From the NCBI GenBank assembly GCA_021613375.1, contig CM038726.1, positions 4,621,062-4,685,061 on the forward strand: 64,000 nucleotides of DNA. Direction: 5' to 3'. Shown here piece after piece: positions 1 to 13,676 of the stretch (the stretch's first letter is position 1; every line of letters begins with the position of its first letter). Position numbers and translations under genes: made by a program. This stretch comes from Megaleporinus macrocephalus (lineage: Eukaryota; Chordata; Actinopteri; Characiformes; Anostomidae). The notes under the pieces are model-generated. The model was not told the DNA's origin, did no database searches, and was given only the letters and a program-made list of their open reading frames with translations.

Positions 1-208
1 CCACCGTACTAACCACTACACCACCGTACTGACCACTACACCACCATACTAACCACTACACCACCGTACTGACCACTACACCACCGTACTGACCACTACA
101 CCACCATACTAACCACTACACCACCGTACTGACCACTACACCACCATACTAACCACTACACCACCGTACTGACCACTACACCACCGTACTGACCACTACA
201 CCACCGTG
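1..208. repeat. 20-bp minisatellite, left-edge array
   Basis: About ten copies of a 20-bp unit of the form CCACCGTACTAACCACTACA, with G/A and A/G point variants. The array is cut by the window edge. The same unit forms the large arrays at 17690-18203 and 18646-20352. Confidence 0.97.
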
Positions 209-269
209 CCGCCCACATATTAAGTCAACGTATTTTATTTAAGGTGACAGAAACTGACAGCAAACTTAC

Positions 270-355
270 ATTTGCATTTGTCTTTGACATCAGCATCACA
301 CAGGCAGACCAGGCCAGTAACCAGGGACAACAAACGCAACTTCCCAACTCGGCCG
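270..355 (-). CDS. drp2: drp2 exon, EF-hand region (dystrophin exon 66 equivalent)
   Basis: 86 nt, the same length as human dystrophin exon 66 as I recall it. It follows a CTTTTCAG acceptor and ends at a GTAAGT donor. It enters with 1 nt and leaves in phase 1. Translation reads (S)GRVGKLRLLSLVTGLVCLC and continues to KDKCK, matching the family's SGRSGKMRALSFKTG segment of the EF-hand domain. The next exon is off the left edge. Confidence 0.88.
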
Positions 356-3300
356 CTGAAAAGAGAGAGCGAGAGAGAGACACAGAGAGGAGTTATAAAA
401 AAAAAAAAAAAACATAGGCATGAAGGACATGTCCAGGTGTTCTCCCTGCGGTGATGCAGGCTGCAGAGCAAATTCTGCATTCCACACAAACAAAGCACAC
501 TAAAACAGGATCCTCTCAATACTCATAACAATCACAGCTCCATCACATGCACATTAAAGGTGCGCTTAGCGATTCTGGAGAACCAGAAAACAAACACATC
601 CCTCACTTCAGTGCTTCTTCAAAAGATACAGCAGTTCATGTTCCTTACCAGCAGATCCAAAGCACCTCCTTGTAACTACACAAACGGTCCACTGTATCAG
701 CTCCACTAACCACACAGGAGCTCCACTTACAGACTGTAGTTCATCTGATTCTCTGTATACGTTATTACTCTGTTCTTTAATGATCAGGACCCCCATAGGA
801 CCACCACAGAGCAGATACTATCAGGGAGGAGGATCATTCTCAGCACTGCAGGAACACTGGCATGGTGCTGGTGTGAGCGGATCAGACACAGCAGAGCTGC
901 TGCTGGAGTGTTTAAACACTGTGTCCACTCACTGTCCACTCTATTAGACACTCCTACTACTTGCTGGTCCACCTTGTAGATGTAAAGTCAGAGACAGTAG
1001 CTCATCTGCTGCTGCACAGTTTGTGTTCCTCTAGTTCTTCATCAGTGGACACAGGACACCGCCCACAGGACACTGCTGTCTGGATAGTTTCGTTGGTGGA
1101 CGATTCTCAGTCCAGCAGTGACAGTGAGGAGCACTACTGTGTCTGATCCACTCACACCAGCACAACACACACTAACCCTAATAGGGGTCCTGATCATTAA
1201 AGAACCGAGTAATAAAGTATACAGAGAATCAGATGAACTACAGTCTGTAAGTGGAGCTCCTGTATGCTCAGTGGAGCTGATACAGTGGACAGTGAGTGTA
1301 GATACAAGGAGGTGGGTTTGATGTTATGGCTGGTTTATATGCAGATATATGCAAAAGTTTAGGGGTCTCTGGAAAAATGCCATGTTTAATAGATTCTCTA
1401 AATGAACCTAAGTGCATGTCCTCCACAGAGAGCACACTTCTGCACATTAAATGTGGCCAGTGCGACAGTGATGTCACAGCGCGTTGGAGGAAATGAGCCG
1501 TTGTAATCGTCAGAGGTCGAAAGGGGACAAGAAGAGGGAGATCATTAAGAGAGAGAGAGCGAGATTTATGAAGACGTGCTGAGCCAGGATGGATGTCAAG
1601 TCCCCTGAAATGGAAAATTGCAAGTAAAACCTAAAGCATCTCTGAAACGTAACAAAGTTCTTGAGTTCTTGAGGAGTCCACCCCTCATGTTTCTGCAAAC
1701 ACGTTTATATCTTTTTATGGAACAACACTATAGAAGTAAAACTTAGATATAACTCAGGGTACTCAGTGTACAGCTTGTATAGCAGTATATATTTACTATC
1801 TTCTAAAAATAACTGCTCTGGTTCTCTCACGCTGCCCACTGGATGTTCAACATGGCACCTCATGGCAAAGAACTCTCTGAAGATATGAGAAATAGAGCTG
1901 TTGCTCTCCAAAAAGATGGTCTAGGCTATAAGAAGATTGCTAACACCCTGAAACCGAACTACAACATGGTGGCCAAGGTCATGCAGCAGTTTTCCAGGAT
2001 GGGTTCCACTCGGAACAGGCCTCGCCAGGGTTCACCAAAGAAGTTGAGTCGATGGGTTTGACTTCACATCCAGAGGTTGGCCTAAAAAAGACACGCATGA
2101 ACGTCGTCCCAGAAGGAAACCTCTTCTAAAGCTGACACAAACACACAAAACGAGCAGTCCAAGATCACGGATTACTGGACCCATGTGAGACCAAGATTAA
2201 CTTGTTTGGCTCAGATGGTGTCCAGTATGTGTGGCGGCTCCCTGGTGCACCAAGATAACTGTGTCCTGCCAACAGTCAAGCAAGGTGGTGGTAGCATCAT
2301 GGTCTGGGGCTGCATGAGCAACCGGGAAACCCAACATGTACTGTGGCATTCTGAAGCAGAGCATGACCTCTTAGGAAACTGGGCGGCATTGCAGTTTTCT
2401 ACTAACCCAAACACACCTCCAAGGTGACCTCTGCCTTGCTGCCTTGCTATAAATCTATATTGCTATACAAGCTGTACACTGACTACTCTAACTTATATCC
2501 AAGTTTCAGTTCTATAGTGTTTCCCCTGAAAACATATAAAAACATTTTTGCAGAAATATTTGCAGAATTGTACTAAAGTAAAGCAAAACAAAACAAATTG
2601 GGGAAACAAATAAAAAGTAAACTAAACTAAAATAAAATAAGAATGTACTGATAATACAGTATAATAAGAAAATTAAGTAAAGAGTTAAAAGAAGCAGTAA
2701 AACTCAGCTAAGACAGGTACAGGCTGTCTGAAGGTGGTGAGATACTGTAGAATATAGTTTTTAACTAACAATAAATCAATTTTAGTTTTGTACATTTTTG
2801 GTTTTAAATGTTACTTCACACTCATATGAACTTGAGTGATGTCCCATTCTTAATCCATAGGGTTTAATATGATGTTGGCCCAACCTTTGCAGCTATAACA
2901 GCTTCAGCTCTTCTGGGAAGGCTCTCCACACCGTTTACGAGAGTGTTTATGGGAATGTTTGAGCGTACTTCCAGAAGAACATCTGTGAGGTCAGACACTG
3001 ATGTTGGACGAGAAGGTCTGGCTCCCAGTCTCCGCTCTAATTTATCCCAAAGGTGTTCTATCAGGTTGAGGTCAGGACTCTGTGCAGGCCAGTCAAGTTC
3101 TTCCACACCAAACTCGCTCATCCATGTCTTTAAGGAGCTGTCATGTTGGAACAGGAAGGGGCCGTCCCCAAACTGTCCCCACAAAGTCGTGAGCATGAAA
3201 TTGTCCAGAATGTCTTGGTCTGCTAAAGTATTAAGAATTCCTTTCACTGGAAAAGGGTCCAAGCCCACTTTCTGAAAAACAGCCCTACACCATTATCCCC

Positions 3301-6300
3301 CCCTCCACCAAACTTTACACTTAGTCAGACAAGTACCCTCTGAAGACAACCAGCATGTGTGATGTATGTGATATGCAAGGATGGATTCAGAACCAAATTG
3401 GTTAAGAGTGTCTTCCACATGGATGAGTGGACACAGAAAATGTACTGCCGCCGTCCAAAGTATGAATAATAATATGACTGGTCTGGGTATTATTGGTATT
3501 AACAAAATAGTAATTTTGGATTTCTATTGCTTGATTAATCAAATGTCACTATAATGGACAGCTGGTGGTCTCAATGGTAAAAATAAAAGAAATAATGAGA
3601 AGGCGTAGGCCTGGGTAAGTACAGACAGAGGGACAGACAGACAGACAGACAGACAGTGGTGTAATCTGACCTGTCGTAAACACTGAGCAGCCAGTTGAGA
3701 CACATGTCTACACACAGTGGAATATCGACCATCATGCCTTTCTCCTGCTCCAAGCGTTCGTATAGAGAGGTCAACAAGTCCACCACCTCCTGTACCTCCA
3801 CAACTCTGCTGCCTGACCCTGTGACCTCTGACCCAAGCCCCACATCTCCCTGAAGCTCTGCCATCAATGAGCTCAGAGGAATACAGTCCACTGGAAAAGA
3901 AATAAAGAGAGAGAGCGAGGGTGAAGGTAAAAGCCTATGTGTACATATATTCCCTGTGTACAACTCACTCACGCTTTAAGGCCTTCTGCACACGTCGCAA
4001 CTTCATGGCTGTCCTGTAGGCTGAAAACCTAATCTCACCGAGATCCGCTGAAAGACGAAGAGAGAAAGAGAAAGGTTTAATATGACTAGATTAGATGCTT
4101 TTTGTACTAGGTGTACAAAAGCATCACAAATATCAAATATCATGATATTTTGCTTATGATACTGTATCGATTCTCAACAACTTTAGTTTTTTTAATCAAT
4201 AGTTTACAATCACAGACTTGTGGCAGGCAGTGGTTAATTTTGTGTTGTGCTTAAATTTGTGACCAATAGATGGCAGTGTTTTTCTGTCATTGTAACTCTT
4301 CCACTGCAACTTAAACACGTAGGATAAAGGTGCACCGCCAACATTAGCATTGCTTTACATATAGTATCGTTTTCCAAAATTAGAGATAAAAAATTGTGTT
4401 AGTTGGCTTTGTTTATAGTATCGTTTTCCAAAATTAGAGATAAAAAATTGTGTTATTTGGCTTTGTTTATAGTATCGTTTTCCAAAAATAGAGATAAAAA
4501 ATCGTGTTATTTGGCTTTGTTTATAGTATCGTTTTCCAAAATTAGGGATAAAAAATTTTGTTATTTGACTTTGCTTATAGTATTGTTTTCCAAAATTAGA
4601 GATAAAAAATTGTGTTATTTGGCTTTGTTTATAGTATCGTTTTCCAAAATTAGGGATAAAAAATTGTGTTATTTGGCTTTGTTTACAGTATCGTTTTCCA
4701 AAATTAGAGATAAAAAATTGTGTTATTTGGCTTTGTTTATAGTATAGTTTTCCAAAATTAGGGATAAAAGATTGTGTTATTTGGCTTTGTTTATAGTATT
4801 GTTTTCCAAAATTAGGGATAAAAGATTGTGTTATTTGGCTTTGCTTATAGCATTGTTTTCCAAAACTAGATGTAAAAAAAAATTATATTTGGCCTTACTT
4901 ATAGTATAGTTGCCCATAAATTAGAGGTTGGAAATCATGATATTTGGCCTTGCTTATAGTATGTGATATGTGATATTTGTAATGTTTGCCTTTGCTAATA
5001 GTATCATTTTCTAAAATTAAAGATTAAAAATGATTGTTTCCTAAAATTAGAAGTTAAAAATGTTAATACTTGGCCTTACTTATAGTATCGTTTTCTAAAA
5101 TTGGAAGTTAAAAATGTTGATATTTGGCTTTGCTTATAGCATTGTTTCTTAAAATTAGATGTTAAAAATTGTGATATTTGGCTTTGCTTATAGTATCATT
5201 TTCGAAAATTAAAGATTAAAAATTATTGTTTCCTAAAATTAGAAGTTAAAAATTGTAATATTTGGCCTTACTTATAGTATCGTTTTCTAAAATTGGAAAT
5301 TAAAAATTGTGATATTTGGCTTTGCTTATAGCATTTTTTCTTAATATTTAATGTTAAAAATTGTGATATTTGGCTTTGCTTATAGTATCATTTTCTAAAA
5401 TTAGATGGTAGAAATCAGGATATATCGCCTTACTTACAATATCGCAGAATATCACAATATATTGAATCATAGCATATCATATTACCAGTTTCTTGCCAAT
5501 ACACAGCCTTAAATATGACCCACCAGACATTGGACTTCAGGGTATCCACAAAGAGTCTCAACATTGAGCCCTAGATAAGTATAGCAAAGTATAGAGTGGA
5601 AGCAGCTAGACCAGAGCCACTATCTCACCCATAGACTGGTAGAACTGGACCATCCGTGGGTGATCCCAACTAGTGCTCTGAGTACTGTGACTATAAAGAG
5701 AGAGAGAGAGAGATACAAAGGAGAAATGAAAGTTAAAGAGCAGTTAAACGACTAAGCTGATGCTTATGAAATTATTATGCTGACGATTATGCAGCATGTA
5801 AGGCTGAAAGGGTTTTACACTCACATGTCTAAACTTAATCATCTCAACTCAACTCATTAAATAAACATGAACAGACTCACTTGATGTAGTACGGCACTCT
5901 GCCGGCTGACACAGCTCTTTCCCACGGACTCTGTACGGAACCTACACACATATGCACAGCACATAGTTCTTTACACCCTTTATCTGATCAGTAAGTTTGT
6001 GTTCACCAGATCTGATTAGAACTGATGTAAATAATCAGACATACAATACAAAGTAACATGACTAGCTTATTGAAAGAGATGTAGATCATATCTTGAGCTC
6101 CAGTTTGAAGAACAAAGTTAGGTTCCAGATTTCTCCTGGACGCCCCAGACATTGTACGAATGTATTCAGTTCCTTCAGCAGCAATCTTGATTTAGCTTAA
6201 TGAAGTACTGAGCAGTCAAAGCAGGTATTAGATGAGAACTGTAAACAATACTGGGTTGTTTCTGGCAATAGGCAATATCCAGACTGATCAAGCGCCGTGT

Positions 6301-9300
6301 GCAGCACGGACAGCAGCTAGACAGACTGGGAGACTCAATGAGGTCTTGGTAGGTGGTCACAGGTATCTGGAGCCATGCTGACTGCAGTGCATCCCAAAGC
6401 TGCTGAGCCAACATTACCATCCAGGTGGTCCAACAGATCCTCAGATAGGTTCAAGTCTGAGAAATCAGGGCGTCCAGGGAAGTACTTGGAAGTCTTGGTC
6501 AGCTCTTCCAACCAATGCGGGACATTTCTAGTCATGTGATGTGTCTTGCTGGAAAACCCCATCCGCCCCAGAGAAGACAATCAGCATGTATGGTGTACGT
6601 GATCTGCAAGGATGGATTCAAACCCAAATGGGTTGAGAGTGTCTTCCACATGGATGAGTGGGTCCAGCGAATGCCACAAAAACACATGGTTGTTTTATTC
6701 CCAAATTTAACGCCCGTAGACTAAATAACATAACATTACTAATAAATAGCTTACACTGCCCCCTGGTGTTGGGCAGTTCTATTGAGCATCACTCAAGTTC
6801 ATATGCATTTGCAGGCAGACGAGCGAATACTTTTGGCAATATAGTGTATTATTATATAGAAAACGTAGCAACTTCAATTTCTTCACTCTGAGGTAGGACC
6901 AGCAGAGGTAAAGCTCAGGTGTGGGTTGTGCTGAGGGGCAGTGAAGTGGTGGAGACTGTAGATGTTTATCCACTGCAGGGTGGGGGAAGTCCTGCAATTA
7001 CATTCTTCTAATAGTAATATTTTTTTTTAATTGTTGTGGCACCACAACAACAAACACCAAACCTGAGCTCATGGTTAAACCATTGCCTGCAATTGTAGGA
7101 TGACCAGCAAACGGAAATAGTGAGACGCCATAGCACATCCTAGAGGGTTTTCAGGAAACTCATGGATGGTGTAGCCCATTGCTATTGTGTACGCATGTTT
7201 TGTTATGCATCTAATTGTGAAAGAATGTAAGACCACCTGACAAAAAGTGTTGGGATGTGGATCCAAAGTCCATAAGAGCTTCTTGCAGCTCCCTCAGTCT
7301 CTCCTCTATACAGGCCTAGAGATAGAAAGAGTGATGGTTTATGGGTAATGACACGGTATGTATTAATCTACACCAGTTAAAAGTGTACCTGCAGTAGCGT
7401 CCAGTCTGTGTTGAGGTTGTGAAGTGTGTTTGTGTCGTGTTCAGTCAGACACACGCCAGCATTGCAGAGCTGGCGCGCTAACATGTTTAAATGCTTTAGC
7501 CCCTCCCTCACAGGAACCAACTCCTCCTCAAACAGCTACATACACAGGACAGAGACACAGAGAGAAACAGATGAACTACAGTCTGGAAGTTTAGAACTAC
7601 GAAGCCCACCTATATATGGTAAGTGGAGCTGATAAAATGGACAAGGAAGTGGTTTCACTGTTATGGATGACCACCAAGTATGTTGGAACCAGTACCCCGA
7701 TAGCGTCCACGTGGTCCTGCAGTGTTTCTATCTGTAGCTCCTCCAGTGGTTCCCAGGCCTGTTGGACTCCCTGAGCTTCCTCTATCTCTTGCTGTATATC
7801 CTCCACGCCGCAGTGCAGCTCCTCCAGACCCCTCACAGCGCCCTCTAGCAACCTCCTTTGGGCACTGCAGCTTTGCAACACGCTCTGCCACTGAGCCTCT
7901 GCTGTTCGCAACATGTGCCGCATATGCTCGTCGACTGTGTCCACGCAAACTTCTAAGACAAATAAACAAATACGTTCTCAGAGACTCATAAATGAATACA
8001 CGAAAAGCTAGCATTTGCAACTGCCCATCCTGTGTGGTCTGATACTGAACAACTGCCCATCCTGTGTGGTCTGATACTGAACAACTGCCCATCCTGTGCG
8101 GTCTGATACTGAACAACTGCCCATCCTGTGCTACCACAGACGTTTTCTTCACTTGCTCTCACAAACTAATCTGAGGAAGATTTTCCTTGGCTTGCTCATT
8201 CGGGGAACTTGGACTTGGATTTTTTGTAAAGCTGCTTTGTGACGCATATAAATAAACTTTGATTTGACTTGACCTAACTGCTCCAACTTTGGGGAGCATT
8301 CCATTATAAACTTTCTGTTTACAATGAGTTTGAATCACAGCATTTTGTTGCCTCTTCATTGCCTCATCTGCGACTTTTGGGTTCCAGGCAACCAATCACC
8401 TATACAAACCCCATGCTTTCATTGTGTCAGCAACCTGATTACTGTATATTTGAATACTTGGATCCAGCTATGTACTCAACATATTTGGGTAGACCTGGCG
8501 GGAGAGCAGTAGATCGGACTGAATGCAGGACAGTTGGCAGCCCTGAAGTAATAGCTAGTGTACATGTATAGCATATATATAGCACTCTCTCTCCATTCCT
8601 TGACTGTAACACCTGCCGACCCTGAGGAAGACTACAGAGCTGAAGGTGCTGAGCTTGGCCAAGCAATTAGTACAAACCGATTGACTACATTTGAAATAAC
8701 AACATTTGAATGAGGCACCTGTGCAGTGGCTGGAAGTGTCCACTAGGGCGCGCTCTGAGAGAAACTCCTGAGCTGCCTCCAGTACAGTGTGCACGAAAGA
8801 CGTTCTGGAGTTTAGCTCCTCCTCAAAGAACTTCGAAAGAGAAGAATGAAATAAATACAAATTAAATTTACAGGACAAAACACATGATGTATTCAAAGGT
8901 GGTAGGTTATGATTAAACATGGTTGTGATGTCACAACCTACGTCTGTTTTTTAGCCTTATGTAAAACAGTGCACAGAACTGTGGATAACCAATCAGAGTG
9001 CAATTGGCAAAATTCATATAGTATGGGTTATAGTTGTACTGCTGTTAGTTGTATAGCCATCTGCTAAACTTTGGGTGCTAATTAAAAATAAAAGTTATAG
9101 CGTTTTATTTTACATTGGGGGTCCCTAAGTTAGAAACACAAAGTATCTCCTGTGTGTGTATGTGTTTAAATACCATATGTTGTTGTCTCTGGTGGTGAAG
9201 CGTTTTAAGATCGCCTCCCAGAGTCAATGGCTCCATAAGCTCTGCCTCTTTTACAGCAAGCCAGCCAATAAGCTCCTGAAGAGACATCTGAAGACTGAAC

Positions 9301-12300
9301 ACACACACAGACTCACACATCACAGTAGTAACAAAAGAAACTGAGCACAGTGTTAGTTCAAACAGGCCACAAGGTCAAGCTCAGACCGCCAGCTGTTATC
9401 AGCTCAGCTGACCACCTGCTACGTATATGATTGATTCAGTTTGTCAGACCACTAATTCCGTCGTGGGCTGGAGTTCAGGGACAACCTTGTGACCAGAAGG
9501 TCACCTGTTCAATCCCCTGAACCATCAGGATACGACTGAAGTGCCCCTATATGTGTATGTATGTGGGTGTTTTACTGCCCCCTATTGTGTGTGTTCACTA
9601 ATGTGTGGGTATACGTGGGTGTTTTACTGCCCCCTAGTATGTGTGTTCACTAATGTGTGGGTATACGTGGGTGTTTTACTGCCCCCTAGTGTATGTGTCC
9701 TCGGCTGTTTCACTCTCCCCTAGTGTGTGTGTTCACTAGTGTGTGTGTATATAGATGTTTCACTGTCCCCTAGTCTGTGTGTTCACTAGTGAGTGTGTGT
9801 ATAGATGTTTCACTGTCCCCTTGTCTGTGTGTTTACTAGTGAGTGTGTGTATAGATGGTTGTTTCACTTCCCTCCAGTGTGCGTGTTCAGTAATGTGTGT
9901 GTGTATACATGGGTGTCTCACTGCCCCCTAGTGTGTGTGTTCACTAATGTATGTGTGTATACATGGGTGTTTCACTGCCCCCTAGTATGTATGTTCACTA
10001 GTGTGTGTGTGTGTATGTGGGTGTTTCATTGCCCCTTAGAGTGTATGTTCACTACTGTGTGTGTATATGTGGGTGCTTCACTGCCCCCTAGTGTGTGTTC
10101 ACTAGTGTTAGTGTATGTGGGTGTTTCACTGCCCCAGTGTGTGTGTTCACTAGTGTTAGTGTATGTGGGTGTTTCACTGTACTCTATTGTGTATACACTC
10201 TAATGTGGGTGTATATGTGGGTCTTTCACTGCCACCTAGTGTGTGTGTTCACTAGTGTCAGTGTATGTGGGTGTTTCACTGCCCCCTATTGTGTATGTTC
10301 ACTAGTGTTAGTGTATGTGGGTGTTTCACAGTACTATATTGTGTATGTTCACTAGTGTTAGTGTATGTGGGTGTTTCACAGTACTCTATTGTGTATGTTC
10401 ACTAGTGTGTGTGTGTATGTGGGTGTTTCACTGCCCCCTAGTGTGTATGTTCACTAGTGTGTGTGTATGTGGGTGTTTCACAGTACTCTATTGTGTATGT
10501 TCACTAGTGTGTGTGTATATGTGAGTGGCGATTGTGATGAGATTTTGCTTTGAACTCATCCGTGGCTCCAGTTGAATTATGGGATAGCACAGTGTGCTCC
10601 CGTCGCATTCTTCTAGTGTTCTTTTTATACCCAGTCATGTGACTGAGTTGCAACTTGCTCCTCCAGCTGATTTTTGTTTGCTGCCATTAAGTTCTAAACA
10701 AGATCATAATTTTCAAGAAATGTTCAAATTTGTGTTCTAAGTTCTACTGAGAATATAATATTGGTCTGAGATTTGCAAATCATTGCATTCCCAACACAAA
10801 ACCACTCTTACCTGTGTTGGGCTCCTGGTCTGTACACTGCGTGACCTTCTGATAAAGTGTCATGGTGCCCATTTCTCAGTGCTGGGGAAGACCACTGCGG
10901 TGACAGCTGCCCAACTGAGCAAAGAACACACATATACACTCTGTAACAGAACGACTAACAAGCCAGAGGCTCTTTGACCTGGCCCCTGGAGGACCCCCTG
11001 TCCTGTAAACTTCATTGTTTGCTCTACTCCCAACACACCTGATCTAACAAATCTGCTAGTTAGCAAGAACTTCCTGAGCTGAAGTGGGTGTGTTTTGGCA
11101 GGAAAACACAAATATGTTGGGGGTCCGCCCAGAGCAGGGTTGGGAGCCACTGCATCGGACGATAAAACAGGCAGATCATGAGAGAAAAGAGGTCTACTGA
11201 TGAAGCTCCCTCATATGATCAGAGAATGGGTTCCTCCAGCAAGGAACTGAACCAGATCTAGGCTGGAAGTGGGTCCAGATCTCCGACCAGCAGACCGTCT
11301 GTATATATATAATTATATAATTCTAAAGTTAATCTTATGTATGTTTTATGAGTCATTACAAACTACTTCCTCCACCTTAGTACAGGCCTGTGGACCACTA
11401 GAGGGCGCTCCGTGGCCTACTGGAGGTCTGCGGCCCACACGTATTGAGTGTGTGTTGGGATGGAGATGAAGAACTCCAGGTCCTTTCAAGCTTCTGTTCT
11501 CCTGCCTGTTCCCTGCCGTTGCTAGCACGTATTCATTTCAGACACTGTACTCGAGTAGTAGGCAGCTGCCTACAGCACCCCCTAGTGGACTTACTAGTGC
11601 CACTGTCCTGTCCAGACGCTCCCCTGTCCTTCTTTGTGTCTCAGCGTTTGGCCTTCAGTCCAGGCGTATGGAAGTATGGGGAAGCATGTGGAATGACTTT
11701 TACGCATATATGCACCTAATGCACAACATGGCCTCCGGTGGGCTCTACTTTATTCATGAGGACATTGCAGCGGCAATCTGTTCCCATAACTTCCCGCGAC
11801 ACGTACACGCATACGTAGTCACACACAGACGGTCGTCTTCTTATTTATTAATTTCACTTTCAGCATGAGCTGGAGTTTGAAGCTGACGCATGAAGATCCA
11901 CATTGAAGGCGATTTGAATTTCCAAACGTATAAAACTCGGTTCACCGAACACTCATTTGAAATTCAAAGCTTTTCATGCCCCATGATACGGCATTATCAT
12001 ACAACTTCTCACGGTCTCGCGGCCCACTTTTAGGTTGTCATCCCGCTTCAACGGATGCTTTTCCAGTTCGGCTGACGATGGAAATCAGACCGGCGTCCAT
12101 GTAAACTTATGGAACCTTCGAAAAATTGGGTTCGCAGTGGGTAACGACTGGCTTCACATCAGTGGCTGCCCACTATCTCCATAGCTATTAAACCCGTAGG
12201 CCCTTAAAGTAGAGTCAAAAGATGGGCCTTCAGCTCAACATAAAATTCCAACTGTATGCTACATGCAGGTCTCGCAGGCTCCAGTAGCCAGTATCTAAGC

Positions 12301-12753
12301 TTTAGCTGGGAAAATCAGTGTGAACCAACATTAGCTTGGTGCTAAAATGGCATATAGCCTAAAACTTAGCTAGCTAAAAGTAGCAGCAGCATAGCAGGAG
12401 CTATTAGATACTCACAGAAAGCAGCTTTCTACATTCAATGTATATTGCAGTCTCCAAGCTGGTTTATGCTGGTCTAGTGCTGGTCTGCTGTCAGCTTAGC
12501 ATCTAAAACACACTGTATGCTGGAGATACATCACTTCCAGGAAATTATCGTTTTATTACCTGATGTTTGTAAATGAGCTGAGCTCAACCTTCTTCTTTCT
12601 TTTCCTCATGTATGCAGTTATATGGGTCAGCTAGTATGTATGGGTCTGACTGTGGATCAGCCTGTGTGAGCAGCAAAGCGGGCGTTGAATTCCACATGAC
12701 TGCAGGAGATGTCTGGGAGGCTCTCGGCTTGTTTCAGACATTATTAAATAATC

Positions 12754-12790
<37 letters not shown>

Positions 12791-13002
12791 CTGAAACTGT
12801 TAATGCGCTCAGTCGGGCGAATCGTTAAATTAATGCCTACAGTCGGTCTGAGACAAGCCCAAGATGACACCTCTGACTCCACACACACACACACACACAT
12901 GCACATACACACATATACACACACACACACATGCACACATATATACATACACACACAGATACACATACACACATGCATGCATACACACACATACACACAC
13001 AA

Positions 13003-13033
<31 letters not shown>

Positions 13034-13058
13034 CACATATACACATACACACGCATAT

Positions 13059-13089
<31 letters not shown>

Positions 13090-13620
13090 TACAGACAAAC
13101 ACACATACACACATACACTTGTATACATATACACAAACATACACACACACACACATACATACACACACACCCATATATACACATACACACATATACACAT
13201 ACACACACATATACACATATACACACATATACACATACATGAACACATACACACACACACCCATATATACACATGCACACACACACATACACACATATAC
13301 ACATGCACACACACACATACACACACACACATACACACACATATACACATACATGAACACATACACACACATATACACATACACACACATATATACACAC
13401 ACACATATATACACACACACACACACGTATATACACATACACACACACATACATACACACACACACATATATACACACACACACATACACAAACACGCAC
13501 ACACATGCAGCTGAAACCGTTAATGCGCTCAGTCAGGTGAATCGTTAAATTCACCCACACACACACACACACATGTATACAAATACACACACACATACAC
13601 ACAAACACACATACACACAC

Positions 13621-13676
<56 letters not shown>

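Larger units (their letters stand above)
356..3670 (-). other. drp2 intron with MITE and Tc1 copies
   Basis: Intron between the 220-nt and 86-nt exons. It holds a GA/poly-A tract near 358-411, a long-TIR MITE (663-1314), a Tc1 copy with both ends (1718-2526) and an opposite-strand Tc1 fragment (2843-3480). Near 3632-3654 is a short (CAGA)n tract. I see no coding exon here. Confidence 0.8.

Noticed and set aside
1..208. CRISPR-like regular repeats here and at 17.7-20.4 kb
   Set aside because: Units are directly tandem with no unique spacers, and the host is a vertebrate.
4403..4747. Repetitive open frame with an 18-residue period
   Set aside because: Product of a 54-bp minisatellite whose unit is a multiple of three. 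No splice or homology support.
9541..10524. Cys/Val-rich frames up to 132 codons
   Set aside because: Translation of the TG-rich minisatellite at 9536-10535.
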